A DNA stretch of 6,029 bases, from the NCBI GenBank assembly GCA_903643055.1, contig CAHJWV010000518.1, forward strand, positions 1-6,029. The letters are read 5' to 3'. A program made the position numbers and the translations under genes. Shown here one piece after another: positions 1 through 6,029 of this stretch (positions are counted from its first letter, which is position 1; every line of letters begins with the position of its first letter). The stretch comes from Burkholderiales bacterium (GTDB lineage Bacteria; Pseudomonadota; Gammaproteobacteria; Burkholderiales; Burkholderiaceae). A model generated the notes under the pieces. The model did no database searches. It was not told where the DNA came from and saw only the letters and a list, made by a program, of their open reading frames with translations.

Positions 1-1367
1 GGCGTTGCCTGGCGTGCAGGTGCTGCGTTGCCGGATCGGGCCGGTGGCGCCGAGCGAGCGTCTTGACGCGAATCGTTGCGGCCACGGCCTGGATTGCCGC
101 CACCGCCGCCGCCGCCGTTGCTGCGCCCACCCCCGCCGGCATTGCCACCGCGGTGGCCGCCACGGCCGGCACCTTCGCCGATCACCATGCGGCCCAGCAC
201 GATGGGCTCGGCTCGTTCATTCGCGCCGGGCGCAAAGCCAGGAACGATCTCTTTCGGGATCTCGCGCTTGATCAGCTTTTCGATCTCGCGAAGGAAGCCG
301 TTTTCATCCACGCACACCAGCGAAACCGCCTCCCCTTGCGCGCCTGCACGGCCGGTGCGGCCGATGCGGTGCACATAGTCTTCCGGCACGTTGGGCAACT
401 CGTAGTTGACGACGTGCGGCAACTGGTCGATGTCGATGCCGCGGGCTGCGATGTCGGTGGCGACCAGCACTTGCAGCGAGCCGCTCTTGAAATCGGCCAG
501 CGCTTTGGTGCGTGCGCTCTGGCTCTTGTTGCCGTGAATGGCCATTGCGCTGATGTCTTGCTTCAGCAGGTGTTCAACCAGGCGGTTGGCACCGTGCTTC
601 ATGCGCGTGAACACCAGCACCTGATCCCAGTTGTTTTCCTTGATCAGGTGGCACAGCAGATCCTTCTTCAGCTCGCGGCCCACCGGGTGGACCTTCTGCG
701 CGATGCTGTCGTTGGTCTGGTTGCGGCGCGCCACTTCGATCAGCGCCGGCTTGTTGAGCAAACGGTCAGCCAGCGACTTGATTTCGTCGCTGAAGGTGGC
801 TGAGAACAGCAAGCTTTGCTTTTGCTGCGGCAGCACCGCCAGCACCTTCTTGATGTCGTGGATGAAGCCCATGTCGAGCATGCGATCGGCTTCATCGAGC
901 ACGAAAATCTCGATGTGGCTCAGGTCCAGCGTGCGCTGTTGATGGTGATCGAGCAGCCGGCCAGGAGTCGCGACAAGGATGTCGACCCCGCGCTTGAGCT
1001 TGTCGATCTGTGGTTGCATGCCGACACCGCCGAACATCACCATCGATGTCAGCTTGGTGTACTTGCCGTAGTTGCGCACGCTTTCTTCGACCTGAGCGGC
1101 GAGTTCACGCGTGGGTGTGAGGATCAACGCGCGGATCGGCAAGCGGCCTTTGGCATCGCGCACACCGGGGTTCGCCATCAGGCGATGCAGCATCGGCAGC
1201 GTGAAGCCGGCGGTCTTGCCGGTACCGGTTTGAGCGCCACCGAGCAGGTCACCACCGCTCAAGACCGCCGGGATGGCTTGCGCCTGGATGGGAGTCGGGG
1301 TGGTGTAACCCTGTTCGTGAACGGCACGCAGCAGCGGCTCAGCAAGGCCGAGGGAGTCGAAGGACAT
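1..1367 (-). CDS. rhlE: ATP-dependent DEAD-box RNA helicase, RhlE type (3' end cut by window)
   Basis: ATP-driven unwinding of short RNA duplexes; RhlE proteins act in the cytoplasm on ribosome assembly, RNA turnover and often cold growth. I read 455 codons from the ATG at 1367-1365, running off the left edge without a stop. The full motif set is present in order: F3 and the Q motif TPTPIQ (about 23-28), Walker A AQTGTGKT (45-52), PTREL (85-89), GG (113-114), TPGR (134-137), DEAD (158-161), SAT (189-191), [10 protein letters not shown] (303-312) and HRIGRTGR (333-340). The core ends near residue 390. A low-complexity tail rich in Gly, Arg and Asn follows, with RGGHRGG and a run of seven glycines, as expected for an RNA-binding RGG-like extension. 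The start gives the usual helicase opening MSFDSLGL; the ribosome site is weak (GGAA, 4 bases upstream). The E. coli protein is about 450 residues, so this one is at least as long. Assignment to RhlE over other DEAD-box types rests on the Q-motif region and the tail; the family is certain. Confidence 0.95.
   Translation of the reverse strand, partial: MSFDSLGLAEPLLRAVHEQGYTTPTPIQAQAIPAVLSGGDLLGGAQTGTGKTAGFTLPMLHRLMANPGVRDAKGRLPIRALILTPTRELAAQVEESVRNYGKYTKLTSMVMFGGVGMQPQIDKLKRGVDILVATPGRLLDHHQQRTLDLSHIEIFVLDEADRMLDMGFIHDIKKVLAVLPQQKQSLLFSATFSDEIKSLADRLLNKPALIEVARRNQTNDSIAQKVHPVGRELKKDLLCHLIKENNWDQVLVFTRMKHGANRLVEHLLKQDISAMAIHGNKSQSARTKALADFKSGSLQVLVATDIAARGIDIDQLPHVVNYELPNVPEDYVHRIGRTGRAGAQGEAVSLVCVDENGFLREIEKLIKREIPKEIVPGFAPGANERAEPIVLGRMVIGEGAGRGGHRGGNAGGGGRSNGGGGGGGNPGRGRNDSRQDARSAPPARSGNAAPARQAT
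103..117. repeat. (CCG)5 trinucleotide repeat coding for glycine
   Basis: Five perfect CCG units. On the minus strand they encode part of the seven-glycine run in the helicase tail. A trinucleotide unit changes glycine number without shifting the frame, so any slippage would alter tail length only. Confidence 0.8.
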
Positions 1368-1462
1368 TGGATTCCAGAGAGTGAATCGGCCTGTCGCTTT
1401 TACGAGGTGCGCCAGTCGCAGGCAGACGGGTGAGGGAGCGCGGAGCTCAGGTCAGAAATGAC

Positions 1463-1492
1463 ATCGACGCGGTGACTGGTGCCTGCGTCGAT
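1463..1492 (-). repeat. 8-bp perfect inverted repeat in the rhlE leader
   Basis: ATCGACGC at 1463-1470 and GCGTCGAT at 1485-1492 are perfect reverse complements around a 14-base loop. The outer edge overlaps a second inverted repeat, GATAGA-GCAT-TCTATC at 1490-1505. In an rhlE transcript starting near 1491 this would be a hairpin close to the 5' end. There is no U-run, so it is not an intrinsic terminator. Confidence 0.5.
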
Positions 1493-1647
1493 AGAGCATT
1501 CTATCTGGGCCCCCTTTCGCGGGCCCCCGCAAAGAGGCGGGTGATTCGTGCATTGATCACACTTTGCGCCGCATCATGCAGCAAGATTCCCGAATCAAGG
1601 CGATAGGAAACACGCGGGAAACGTGCTGGGTGATGAGCGCATGGGCT

Positions 1648-1664
1648 CACCATAAAGCATGGTG
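1648..1664 (-). other. Small hairpin after the hypothetical gene
   Basis: CACCAT and ATGGTG form a perfect 6-bp stem with a 5-base loop, about 30 bases beyond the stop of the 107-residue protein gene. No T-run follows in the minus-strand direction, so at most it protects a 3' end or assists Rho-dependent termination. Confidence 0.25.
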
Positions 1665-1693
1665 CTCTGCCGCCGCGCCTGCGTTGAAAGGCT

Positions 1694-2017
1694 TCAGTGC
1701 GCCCCACTGCCATCAAGCGGCAGCGGCTCCCATCCCAGCAGTTCAGCCAGGCGCGTGACGACCCAGGTGGCTTCGGCAACCGACACGCCCGACTCCGGTG
1801 TCAACAAGCCGGCATGGCAGCGCATCAACACTTCGTCTTCCGAGACACCCAGATCGAAATGCACTTGTTTGCCGTGGTCGACCAGGTGATTGGCCAGGTC
1901 TTCGCAGGCTTCGTAGCGCGACCGCACTTCCGTCATCGGTGCGGTCAGGCGCCGCCTGGTGTCGGTATAGACCGCATAAAAGGACGGCGGAATTTCGATC
2001 TGGTAGTCGTCAGACAT
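1694..2017 (-). CDS. Small conserved hypothetical protein, 107 residues
   Basis: Function unknown. The protein opens with MSDDYQIEIPPSF and resembles, from memory, a small protein widespread in Burkholderiales that databases often label 'ATPase with chaperone activity'. No Walker motif or other ATPase signature is visible, so that label is not supported here. The sequence is acidic, has no signal peptide and no membrane segment, and looks cytosolic and mainly helical. A central part with two cysteines (ACEDLANHL, about 37-45, and RCHAGLL, about 86-92) precedes WVVTRLAELLGW near the C terminus. The ATG at 2017 is the only good start and gives the family-like N terminus; no clear Shine-Dalgarno sequence precedes it. 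It lies 177 bases downstream of ybhN on the same strand, so it may be read from the lipid operon or from its own promoter. No terminator with a T-run was seen in that gap. I am confident it is a real gene, not of its role. Confidence 0.75.
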   Translation of the reverse strand: MSDDYQIEIPPSFYAVYTDTRRRLTAPMTEVRSRYEACEDLANHLVDHGKQVHFDLGVSEDEVLMRCHAGLLTPESGVSVAEATWVVTRLAELLGWEPLPLDGSGAH

Positions 2018-2194
2018 GGGCGCGGCACTTTGCTAGGCACGGTGTGGGCTGCTGCCGCCAAACGGCGCGGTCAGCAGGAAGCCGCGCATTGTCGGGCGGG
2101 TCTGGATGCGAGGCCCCGGTGGCCCAGGAAAGACTGCGCCAGTTCGCGATCAAACGATCCTTCAGCGGCAGCGTGGGTGAACTCGCAAGGTGGC

Positions 2195-3172
2195 TCAACG
2201 AGGCGCCGGCAACGCCCTTGCAACCCGTGGGCGGGCTTCGATCGTGAAGTACAAGATCGTCGCGATGATCAGCGGCGCCACGTAGTACATCGCGCGATAG
2301 GCCAGCAGCGCACCCAGCAATTGGCCTTCTGGCACCAGGCTGCCGAGCAGCGCGATGAACACCGCCTCCAGCACGCCCAGGCCCGCCGGCACATGCGTCA
2401 ACACGCCGGCCATTGCGGCGATCAGCAGCGAGCCCAGCACCAAGGGGTAAGCGACGTCGCCTTTCAGCAGCACGAAAACGATAGCGCCCATCGTGGCCCA
2501 ATTCGCGGCCGAGACCGTCATCTGCCACAGCGCCATGCGCCCACTTGGCAACTCGAAGCGATGGCTACGCAGCGACAAGCTGCGGCGTGGCGAGAACGCG
2601 CAAGCCAGCACATAGGCCGCTGCCGTGGTCAGCAGTCCGAAGCCGAGCGATTTCAAGGCCACGGCGCCGATCTTCCAATCGTCGGGTGGCGTAACCCATT
2701 CTGATGCGAACAAGAGGCCGGCCAGCAGCAGATAACCCAACCAGTTGGTCACGAGGCTCAAGCCCAGCACGCGGGTCACGGTGTTGGCGCCCAGTCCTTG
2801 CCGAGAATAAAGGCGATAACGCAGCGCAAAGCCACCGACCAGCGAGCCCAGGTTCAGGTTGAAGGCGTAGCAAACAAAGGTCAGCGGAACCACATGGCGC
2901 GCTGGCACTTCATGGCCGGTCCATTGTTTGCCGATCAGATCAAAGCTGCTGTAGATCGAATGGCTCAACACGGCCAGCGCCGCAGCGATCCATAAGGTGC
3001 GAGCAGGGTAAGCACGCAAGGCCTCGCCGACTTCGCTCCATTCGATCGTGCGTGCTTGCGTGACGAGCAAGGCGACAACCAACAGCACGAAAGCGATCGT
3101 CGCCGCGCGCCGCAGATGCGGCCACCAGCGCCGCCGCTGGGTCGGCGAAGGCAGGGCGGAGGCGTGGGTCAT
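2195..3172 (-). CDS. ybhN: Inner-membrane protein of the YbhN / UPF0104 family (LPG synthetase-type membrane domain)
   Basis: Multi-pass inner-membrane protein of 325 residues; E. coli YbhN is close in size. It belongs to the family sharing the membrane (flippase-like) domain of lysylphosphatidylglycerol synthetase MprF, but lacks the soluble aminoacyl-transfer domain, so lipid lysylation is not expected. Its actual substrate is unknown. Hydrophobic segments lie at about 21-40, 59-79, 94-117, 135-157, 168-193, 214-237, 240-259, 266-282 and 294-311. Family-like motifs are RYRLYSRQGLG after the third segment (about 118-128) and THVPAGLGVLEAVF (about 259-272), matching the conserved P-x-G-LG-x-x-E element. 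The N terminus is basic (QRRRWW). The chosen ATG begins 2 bases after the clsB stop; a GTG at 3178 overlapping that stop is an alternative start adding two residues. An AGG lies 10 bases before the ATG. The frame stays open further upstream into clsB, but that part is arginine-rich and not membrane-like. It is the last gene of ybhP-clsB-ybhN. Confidence 0.9.
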   Translation of the reverse strand: MTHASALPSPTQRRRWWPHLRRAATIAFVLLVVALLVTQARTIEWSEVGEALRAYPARTLWIAAALAVLSHSIYSSFDLIGKQWTGHEVPARHVVPLTFVCYAFNLNLGSLVGGFALRYRLYSRQGLGANTVTRVLGLSLVTNWLGYLLLAGLLFASEWVTPPDDWKIGAVALKSLGFGLLTTAAAYVLACAFSPRRSLSLRSHRFELPSGRMALWQMTVSAANWATMGAIVFVLLKGDVAYPLVLGSLLIAAMAGVLTHVPAGLGVLEAVFIALLGSLVPEGQLLGALLAYRAMYYVAPLIIATILYFTIEARPRVARALPAPR

Positions 3173-3174
3173 GG

Positions 3175-4452
3175 TCACGATGCCTGCGTTTCTTGCCCGC
3201 GCTCTTGCACGAGGTCCGCACCGCTGCGCTCGGCGTTCGCTTGCGTCGAGGTCTGGCTGATGTGCTGAATGCGAGGTTCGTGTGCAGGCAACCAACCCGC
3301 CCAGGCGGGGAAGCGCCGCAGGAAATGGAAGACGAAGTAAGTCAGTGCCATGCGCGGCCATGAAGGCGCGGCTTCGGTCGGCGCCGGCACCTCCTTGCAG
3401 CTGTGCGCGATCAATTCTTCAAGGCGTGCCCGAAGCTGCTGGTTGAAGACCTTGTCGCGAATGATCACGTTGGCCTCGAGGTTCAAGGACAGGCTCAGCG
3501 GGTCGAGGTTGCTTGATCCGACCGTGGCCCATTCATCGTCGGCCAAGGCCACCTTGCCGTGCAAGGGCCGCTTGCAGTATTCGTAGATCTGCACGCCGGA
3601 GCGCTGCAGGTGGTCATACAGCATGCCTGCAGCTACCTTCACCACCGCCATATCGGGCTCGCCTTGCAGGATCAGCCGAACGCGCACGCCACGGCGCGCA
3701 GCGCGGCGCATTTCCTTCAGAAAGCGGTAGCCGGGAAAGAAATAGGCGTTGGCAATGATCACTTCGTGGCGCGCGGCCCTCAGCGCAATGCGGTAGTGCT
3801 TTTCGATGTCGCTGCGGTGCTGGTGGTTGTCTCGGGTGACGAACATCGCATCGGCTTTGCCGGCCTGATTGGCGGCCGCCGGGTGCGGCGCGTCGGGCTT
3901 GCGCCGGCGGAACCAGGGCCGGCGGCCACGAGACTGAGGCGGCGACACCGAGTTCAGCGCGAAGCGGTGAATGTCTTCGACGATGGGACCGTTGACTTCC
4001 ACCGCGTAGTCCTGCTTGGCTTGCGGCCCGAAGTCGGCCAGGTGATCGGCTGAATAGTTGATACCGCCCACGAAAGCGCGAACACCATCGATCACGACAA
4101 TCTTGCGATGCATGCGCCGAAACACGTTCAGCCGCATGCCCAGCAGCGGCGCATGTGGATCAAACACATGGAAGCGCACGCCGGCTCGGGTCAGCGAGCC
4201 AATGAATTCAGGCGAAAGGTCGGGTGAGCCGAAGCCATCGACCGTGATGTCAATCTGCACGCCGCGCTGAGCCGCCATCAGCATGGCTTCATGCAGCGCC
4301 AAGCCGACCTTGTCTTCGAAGAGGATGAAGGTTTCGATCAGCACTTCGTATTTGGCCTGCGCCAGCGCTTCGAACACGGCGGGGAAAAAGGCTTCGCCGT
4401 TTTCGAGCAGCTCGAAACGATTGCCAGACTTCCAACGGGGCTTGATGCTCAC
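3175..4452 (-). CDS. clsB: Cardiolipin synthase B (phospholipase D superfamily)
   Basis: Transfers a phosphatidyl group to make cardiolipin, in bacteria usually from two phosphatidylglycerol molecules, at the inner membrane. The 425-residue protein has the two catalytic HKD motifs of the superfamily: HRKIVVID (H115, K117, D122) followed by GGINYS, and HGKVALAD (H298, K300, D305) followed by GSSNLDPLS. Each half would give one histidine to the active site. It opens with [16 protein letters not shown] and lacks the two N-terminal membrane spans of ClsA, which points to the ClsB type (E. coli ClsB is about 413 residues). A basic, proline-rich linker at about 168-200 separates the halves. A hydrophobic, arginine-containing stretch at about 366-389 may bind the membrane, followed by a polar tail. 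The start is GTG at 4452: it overlaps the ybhP stop by 4 bases and has GGAG 8 bases upstream. Translation is probably coupled to ybhP, and ybhN follows 2 bases after the stop. The open frame extends to 4644, but only as a shadow of ybhP. Confidence 0.95.
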   Translation of the reverse strand: MSIKPRWKSGNRFELLENGEAFFPAVFEALAQAKYEVLIETFILFEDKVGLALHEAMLMAAQRGVQIDITVDGFGSPDLSPEFIGSLTRAGVRFHVFDPHAPLLGMRLNVFRRMHRKIVVIDGVRAFVGGINYSADHLADFGPQAKQDYAVEVNGPIVEDIHRFALNSVSPPQSRGRRPWFRRRKPDAPHPAAANQAGKADAMFVTRDNHQHRSDIEKHYRIALRAARHEVIIANAYFFPGYRFLKEMRRAARRGVRVRLILQGEPDMAVVKVAAGMLYDHLQRSGVQIYEYCKRPLHGKVALADDEWATVGSSNLDPLSLSLNLEANVIIRDKVFNQQLRARLEELIAHSCKEVPAPTEAAPSWPRMALTYFVFHFLRRFPAWAGWLPAHEPRIQHISQTSTQANAERSGADLVQERGQETQAS

Positions 4453-5216
4453 AGTGTGATCTCCGCGGCGAGGGGGGCGTGGTCCGACAGGTGGGACCAG
4501 GGTTTGTGGGGCAAGACCATCGGCTTGTGCACCTCGGCATTGCGAACGTAAATCCGGTCCAGACGCAGCACCGGGAAACGCGCCGGGAAGGTCTTCGCGG
4601 CACGCCCATTGGCATGCACGAAAACCTCGCGCAGGCCGGCACATCGGTTCAACACGCTGTGTGCACGTACCCGCCAGTCATTGAAGTCGCCGGCGATCAG
4701 CAGCGGCGCGTCCGGCGGGATCTCGGTGTCGATCAACTTCACCAGCAATTCAAGTTGCTTGCGGCGATGGGCCTCCTGCAGGCCGAGGTGCACGCAGATT
4801 GCATGCAGCTGAGTCTCTTCATTCCCTGGCACGCGCATCACGCAGTGCAGCAACCCGCGCTTCTCCGGGCCGCTGACGGAGACATCGCGGTTCTCGTAGC
4901 GCTCGATCGGGAATTTCGACAGCACCGCGTTGCCGTGGTGGCCAGAGGGGTAGACCGCGTTGCGGCCATAGGCAAAGTCCGTCCAGATGCTGTCGGCCAG
5001 AAACTCGTAGTGCGGCGCTTCGGGCCAATTCGCATGGCGAGTCGGGTGCGTGGTGTGTGTTCCCAATACCTCTTGCAGAAAGACGATGTCGGCACCAACG
5101 CCGCGCACTGCTTCGCGCAGCTCATGGAGGATGAAGCGGCGGTTGAAGAATGAAAACCCCTTGTGGGTGTTCACGGTGAGCACGCGAAAGGACAACTTGT
5201 TCGTACGGGGGGTCAT
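4449..5216 (-). CDS. ybhP: YbhP-type endonuclease/exonuclease/phosphatase family protein
   Basis: A 255-residue protein of the metal-dependent EEP fold (DNase I, exonuclease III, inositol-phosphatase and sphingomyelinase relatives). The substrate of YbhP is not established; its genetic link to a phospholipid synthase makes a lipid or phosphodiester head group plausible, which is inference. Visible catalytic-type residues: N16 in TVNTHKG, E49 in FLQEV, H143 in CVHLGL, D177 and N179 in GDFNDW, D220 in LDRIYV, and D245/H246 in SDHAPL. Stretches such as [32 protein letters not shown] and YENRDVSV closely resemble E. coli YbhP (about 253 residues) as I remember it, so this looks like a true ortholog. 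No signal peptide or membrane segment is seen. The ATG at 5216 is the only suitable start, without a clear Shine-Dalgarno sequence. It is the first gene of the operon; its last codons hold the ribosome site of clsB, and the stop overlaps the clsB start. Confidence 0.93.
   Translation of the reverse strand: MTPRTNKLSFRVLTVNTHKGFSFFNRRFILHELREAVRGVGADIVFLQEVLGTHTTHPTRHANWPEAPHYEFLADSIWTDFAYGRNAVYPSGHHGNAVLSKFPIERYENRDVSVSGPEKRGLLHCVMRVPGNEETQLHAICVHLGLQEAHRRKQLELLVKLIDTEIPPDAPLLIAGDFNDWRVRAHSVLNRCAGLREVFVHANGRAAKTFPARFPVLRLDRIYVRNAEVHKPMVLPHKPWSHLSDHAPLAAEITL
4461..4464 (-). promoter_or_regulatory. Ribosome binding site deciding the GTG start of clsB
   Basis: GGAG on the minus strand, 8 bases before the GTG at 4452 and inside the end of ybhP. 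Together with the 4-base stop/start overlap it supports this start over any upstream one. Confidence 0.75.
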
Positions 5217-5572
5217 AGAAGCACAGGCTGGGCACCGAACAGCGCGCCGCAGAGGTCGTTGATTGAGCTTCGTTTGTAAGGAAACTCGGCGTCATCTGCT
5301 GTAGGAAGAGCGCCCGATGCACTGTCACGCGATGGCGATTGATGCGCGCAATTCGCCGGAATGAGATTTCAAGTGCTCGTAACTGCCGGTGGTTTGACGC
5401 AACACAGCGTATGGATACCTACAAACTGTGCGTTGGTCTTCCCGATTTCAGTCTTGCTGGAAAGCCATCCATCACAACGTAGCCAAGCCATGAATGGGCT
5501 GACCGGTGCTGCGCTGCAGGTTATGCGACGCTTGTTTGAATCTGATGAAGCGGTGCTTCGCCTCGAATGCTT

Positions 5573-5586
5573 TGCGTGATCACGCA
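5573..5586. promoter_or_regulatory. Perfect 14-bp palindrome TGCGTGATCACGCA
   Basis: The two 7-base halves are exact reverse complements with no spacer. It lies 127 bases before the crystallin-like start and just upstream of a -35-like box, a typical place for a dimeric regulator to bind. The regulator is unknown; the spacing does not fit a Crp/Fnr site (TGTGA-N6-TCACA). Confidence 0.45.
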
Positions 5587-5591
5587 TTACA

Positions 5592-5607
5592 TGACTTTAC
5601 AGAGTCA
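5592..5607. promoter_or_regulatory. Inverted repeat TGACT-N6-AGTCA overlapping a -35-like box
   Basis: Perfect 5-bp arms around ttacag. The spacer and inner base of the left arm form the TTTACA box at 5596-5601, so a bound protein here could block or recruit polymerase. It is only 5 bases from the 14-bp palindrome. Confidence 0.35.
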
Positions 5608-5712
5608 GCGGAACCCTCTCATATCCTAGGCAAGCGCTAGCAGTTCGGAATTTCTGCCTCTGCATGCGGGTGTCATTGCCAAATGTCTGCCACTACAACG
5701 AAAGAGACTCGT

Positions 5713-6029
5713 ATGAGAGACCCAATCCAAAAACCGCTGAATGCCATTGTTCTGGCGTGTATCGCAATGACCGGCATGATGGCCGCCGCGTCGGTGCAAG
5801 CTGCCCCAACCGTCTGCTTCTACGAGCACATCGATTACCGGGGTGCTTCGTTCTGCTCCGATGCCAATAACCCCTGGGTCGACCGCAGCTGGAACGACCG
5901 CATTTCTTCGGTTCGCGTGCCTGCCGGCGCCAAAGTCACGCTGTATCAGCACGTCAACTATCAGGGCTCTGCGCTGGTCTTGACGGGCAGCAATGCGAAC
6001 CTCGTGTCGTCTCGCTTCAATGACTTGGC
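5713..6029 (+). CDS. Secreted beta/gamma-crystallin-like protein (peptidase inhibitor I36-like), 3' end cut by window
   Basis: 105 codons are visible before the right edge. Residues 1-30 form a clear Sec signal peptide: a start with R2 and K7, a hydrophobic core from about 11 to 26, and VQA before the predicted cut at 30/31. The mature part starts a beta/gamma-crystallin Greek-key domain: CFYEHIDYRGASFC (about 35-48), then NDRISS (61-66), which fits the family calcium-binding motif [N/D][N/D]-x-x-[S/T]-S exactly, then a second strand set VTLYQHVNYQGSALVL (75-90). A second motif seems to begin with ND at 103-104 and is cut off. C35 and C48 could form a disulfide after export. Such small exported crystallins include the Streptomyces-type metalloprotease inhibitor family I36, so inhibition or a calcium-stabilised structural role are both possible; neither can be decided here. 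The ATG at 5713 follows GAAAGAGA and gives a compact signal peptide; an in-frame ATG at 5683 would add ten residues. It is divergent from the lipid operon. Confidence 0.85.
   Translation, partial: MRDPIQKPLNAIVLACIAMTGMMAAASVQAAPTVCFYEHIDYRGASFCSDANNPWVDRSWNDRISSVRVPAGAKVTLYQHVNYQGSALVLTGSNANLVSSRFNDL

Larger units (their letters stand above)
1368..1693 (-). promoter_or_regulatory. Gene-free leader and probable promoter region of rhlE
   Basis: No credible gene lies in these 326 bases. The stretch separates the stop of the small hypothetical gene from the rhlE start, so it should hold the rhlE promoter and 5' leader. Read on the minus strand it carries several inverted repeats in a row: TTCCCG/CGGGAA (1587-1592 with 1615-1620), GGGCCC twice (1507-1512 and 1521-1526), GATAGA/TCTATC (1490-1505) and ATCGACGC/GCGTCGAT (1463-1492). 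A TAGAAT box at 1503-1498 matches the -10 consensus at five of six positions, but no -35 is recognisable at normal spacing. If used, it would give a leader of roughly 120 bases. The promoter position is inference; the repeats are directly visible. Confidence 0.45.
5217..5712. promoter_or_regulatory. Divergent gene-free region between ybhP and the crystallin-like gene
   Basis: These 496 bases must hold the promoter of the ybhP operon (minus strand) and that of the secreted crystallin-like gene (plus strand). GC is visibly lower than in the coding parts. For the plus-strand gene, TTTACA at 5596-5601 is a fair -35 (five of six), with only weak -10 candidates (such as TCATAT at 5619-5624). No convincing promoter was found for ybhP. 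Open frames of 72 codons on both strands (5361-5579 plus, 5369-5587 minus) look like chance or decayed sequence. Two perfect inverted repeats near 5573-5607 are listed separately. No RNA gene, terminator or mobile-element end was seen. Confidence 0.5.

Noticed and set aside
63..803. Long plus-strand open frame (246 codons) and nearby frames to 1433
   Set aside because: They lie opposite the helicase gene, whose motifs are unmistakable; Ala/His/Val-rich composition is typical of antisense frames in GC-rich DNA.
1507..1526. Paired GGGCCC elements as an intrinsic terminator
   Set aside because: No T-run follows on either strand, and each GGGCCC is itself palindromic, so the pairing may be chance.
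1501..1779. Minus-strand 92-codon frame entering the rhlE leader
   Set aside because: Begins inside the 107-residue protein gene in another frame and shows no family features; it is a read-through of intergenic sequence.
1697..2704. Plus-strand open frame of 335 codons
   Set aside because: Runs antisense through the small hypothetical gene and ybhN, is Gln/Arg/His-rich with no domain, and has no ribosome site.
3173..3361. N-terminal extension of ybhN by 63 codons
   Set aside because: The added part is Arg/Ala-rich, lies wholly inside the clsB 3' end, and the ATG directly after the clsB stop gives the normal family length.
4453..4644. Upstream ATG extending clsB by 64 codons
   Set aside because: The extension overlaps ybhP in another frame and has no PLD-family character, while the GTG at 4452 has a good ribosome site and a 4-base overlap.
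5122..5328. Minus-strand 68-codon frame overlapping the ybhP start
   Set aside because: Different frame from ybhP, no recognisable domain, and it would overlap the well-supported ybhP N terminus.
5500..5545. Possible integron attC-like core (GCATAAC on the minus strand)
   Set aside because: No partner core at suitable spacing and no integrase or cassette genes nearby.

Overview
The window is GC-rich and its proteins resemble those of a betaproteobacterium, most likely Burkholderiales near the Rubrivivax/Leptothrix/Roseateles group. That placement rests on general family resemblance (an RhlE-type helicase, a Burkholderiales-type small protein, a ybhP-clsB-ybhN operon) and not on a marker gene. 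No RNA genes, insertion sequences, CRISPR arrays or phage genes were seen. Apart from one truncated gene at the right edge, everything reads on the minus strand.

Layout, left to right. 1-1367 (-): a DEAD-box RNA helicase of the RhlE type, complete at its N terminus and cut in its Gly/Arg-rich C-terminal tail. 1368-1693: a 326-base gene-free stretch holding the rhlE leader, with several inverted repeats. 1694-2017 (-): a 107-residue cytosolic protein of unknown function. 2195-5216 (-): a tight three-gene operon in the order ybhP (endonuclease/exonuclease/phosphatase fold), clsB (cardiolipin synthase B, phospholipase D superfamily) and ybhN (multi-pass membrane protein of the lysylphosphatidylglycerol synthetase/UPF0104 family). 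5217-5712: a 496-base gene-free divergent region of visibly lower GC with two perfect inverted repeats. 5713-6029 (+): the start of a secreted beta/gamma-crystallin-like protein with a calcium-binding motif, cut by the window end.

The three operon genes are joined by a 4-base stop/start overlap and a 2-base gap, so they are very probably co-transcribed and translationally coupled. The order is the same as ybhP-clsB(ybhO)-ybhN of Escherichia coli. ClsB makes cardiolipin at the inner membrane; the roles of YbhP and YbhN are not settled, but their conserved linkage suggests one membrane-phospholipid job. The helicase probably acts in RNA remodelling or cold adaptation and is a separate unit. No convincing new system was found. 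The items most worth a second look are the palindrome pair ahead of the secreted crystallin, the structured rhlE leader and the conserved lipid operon.
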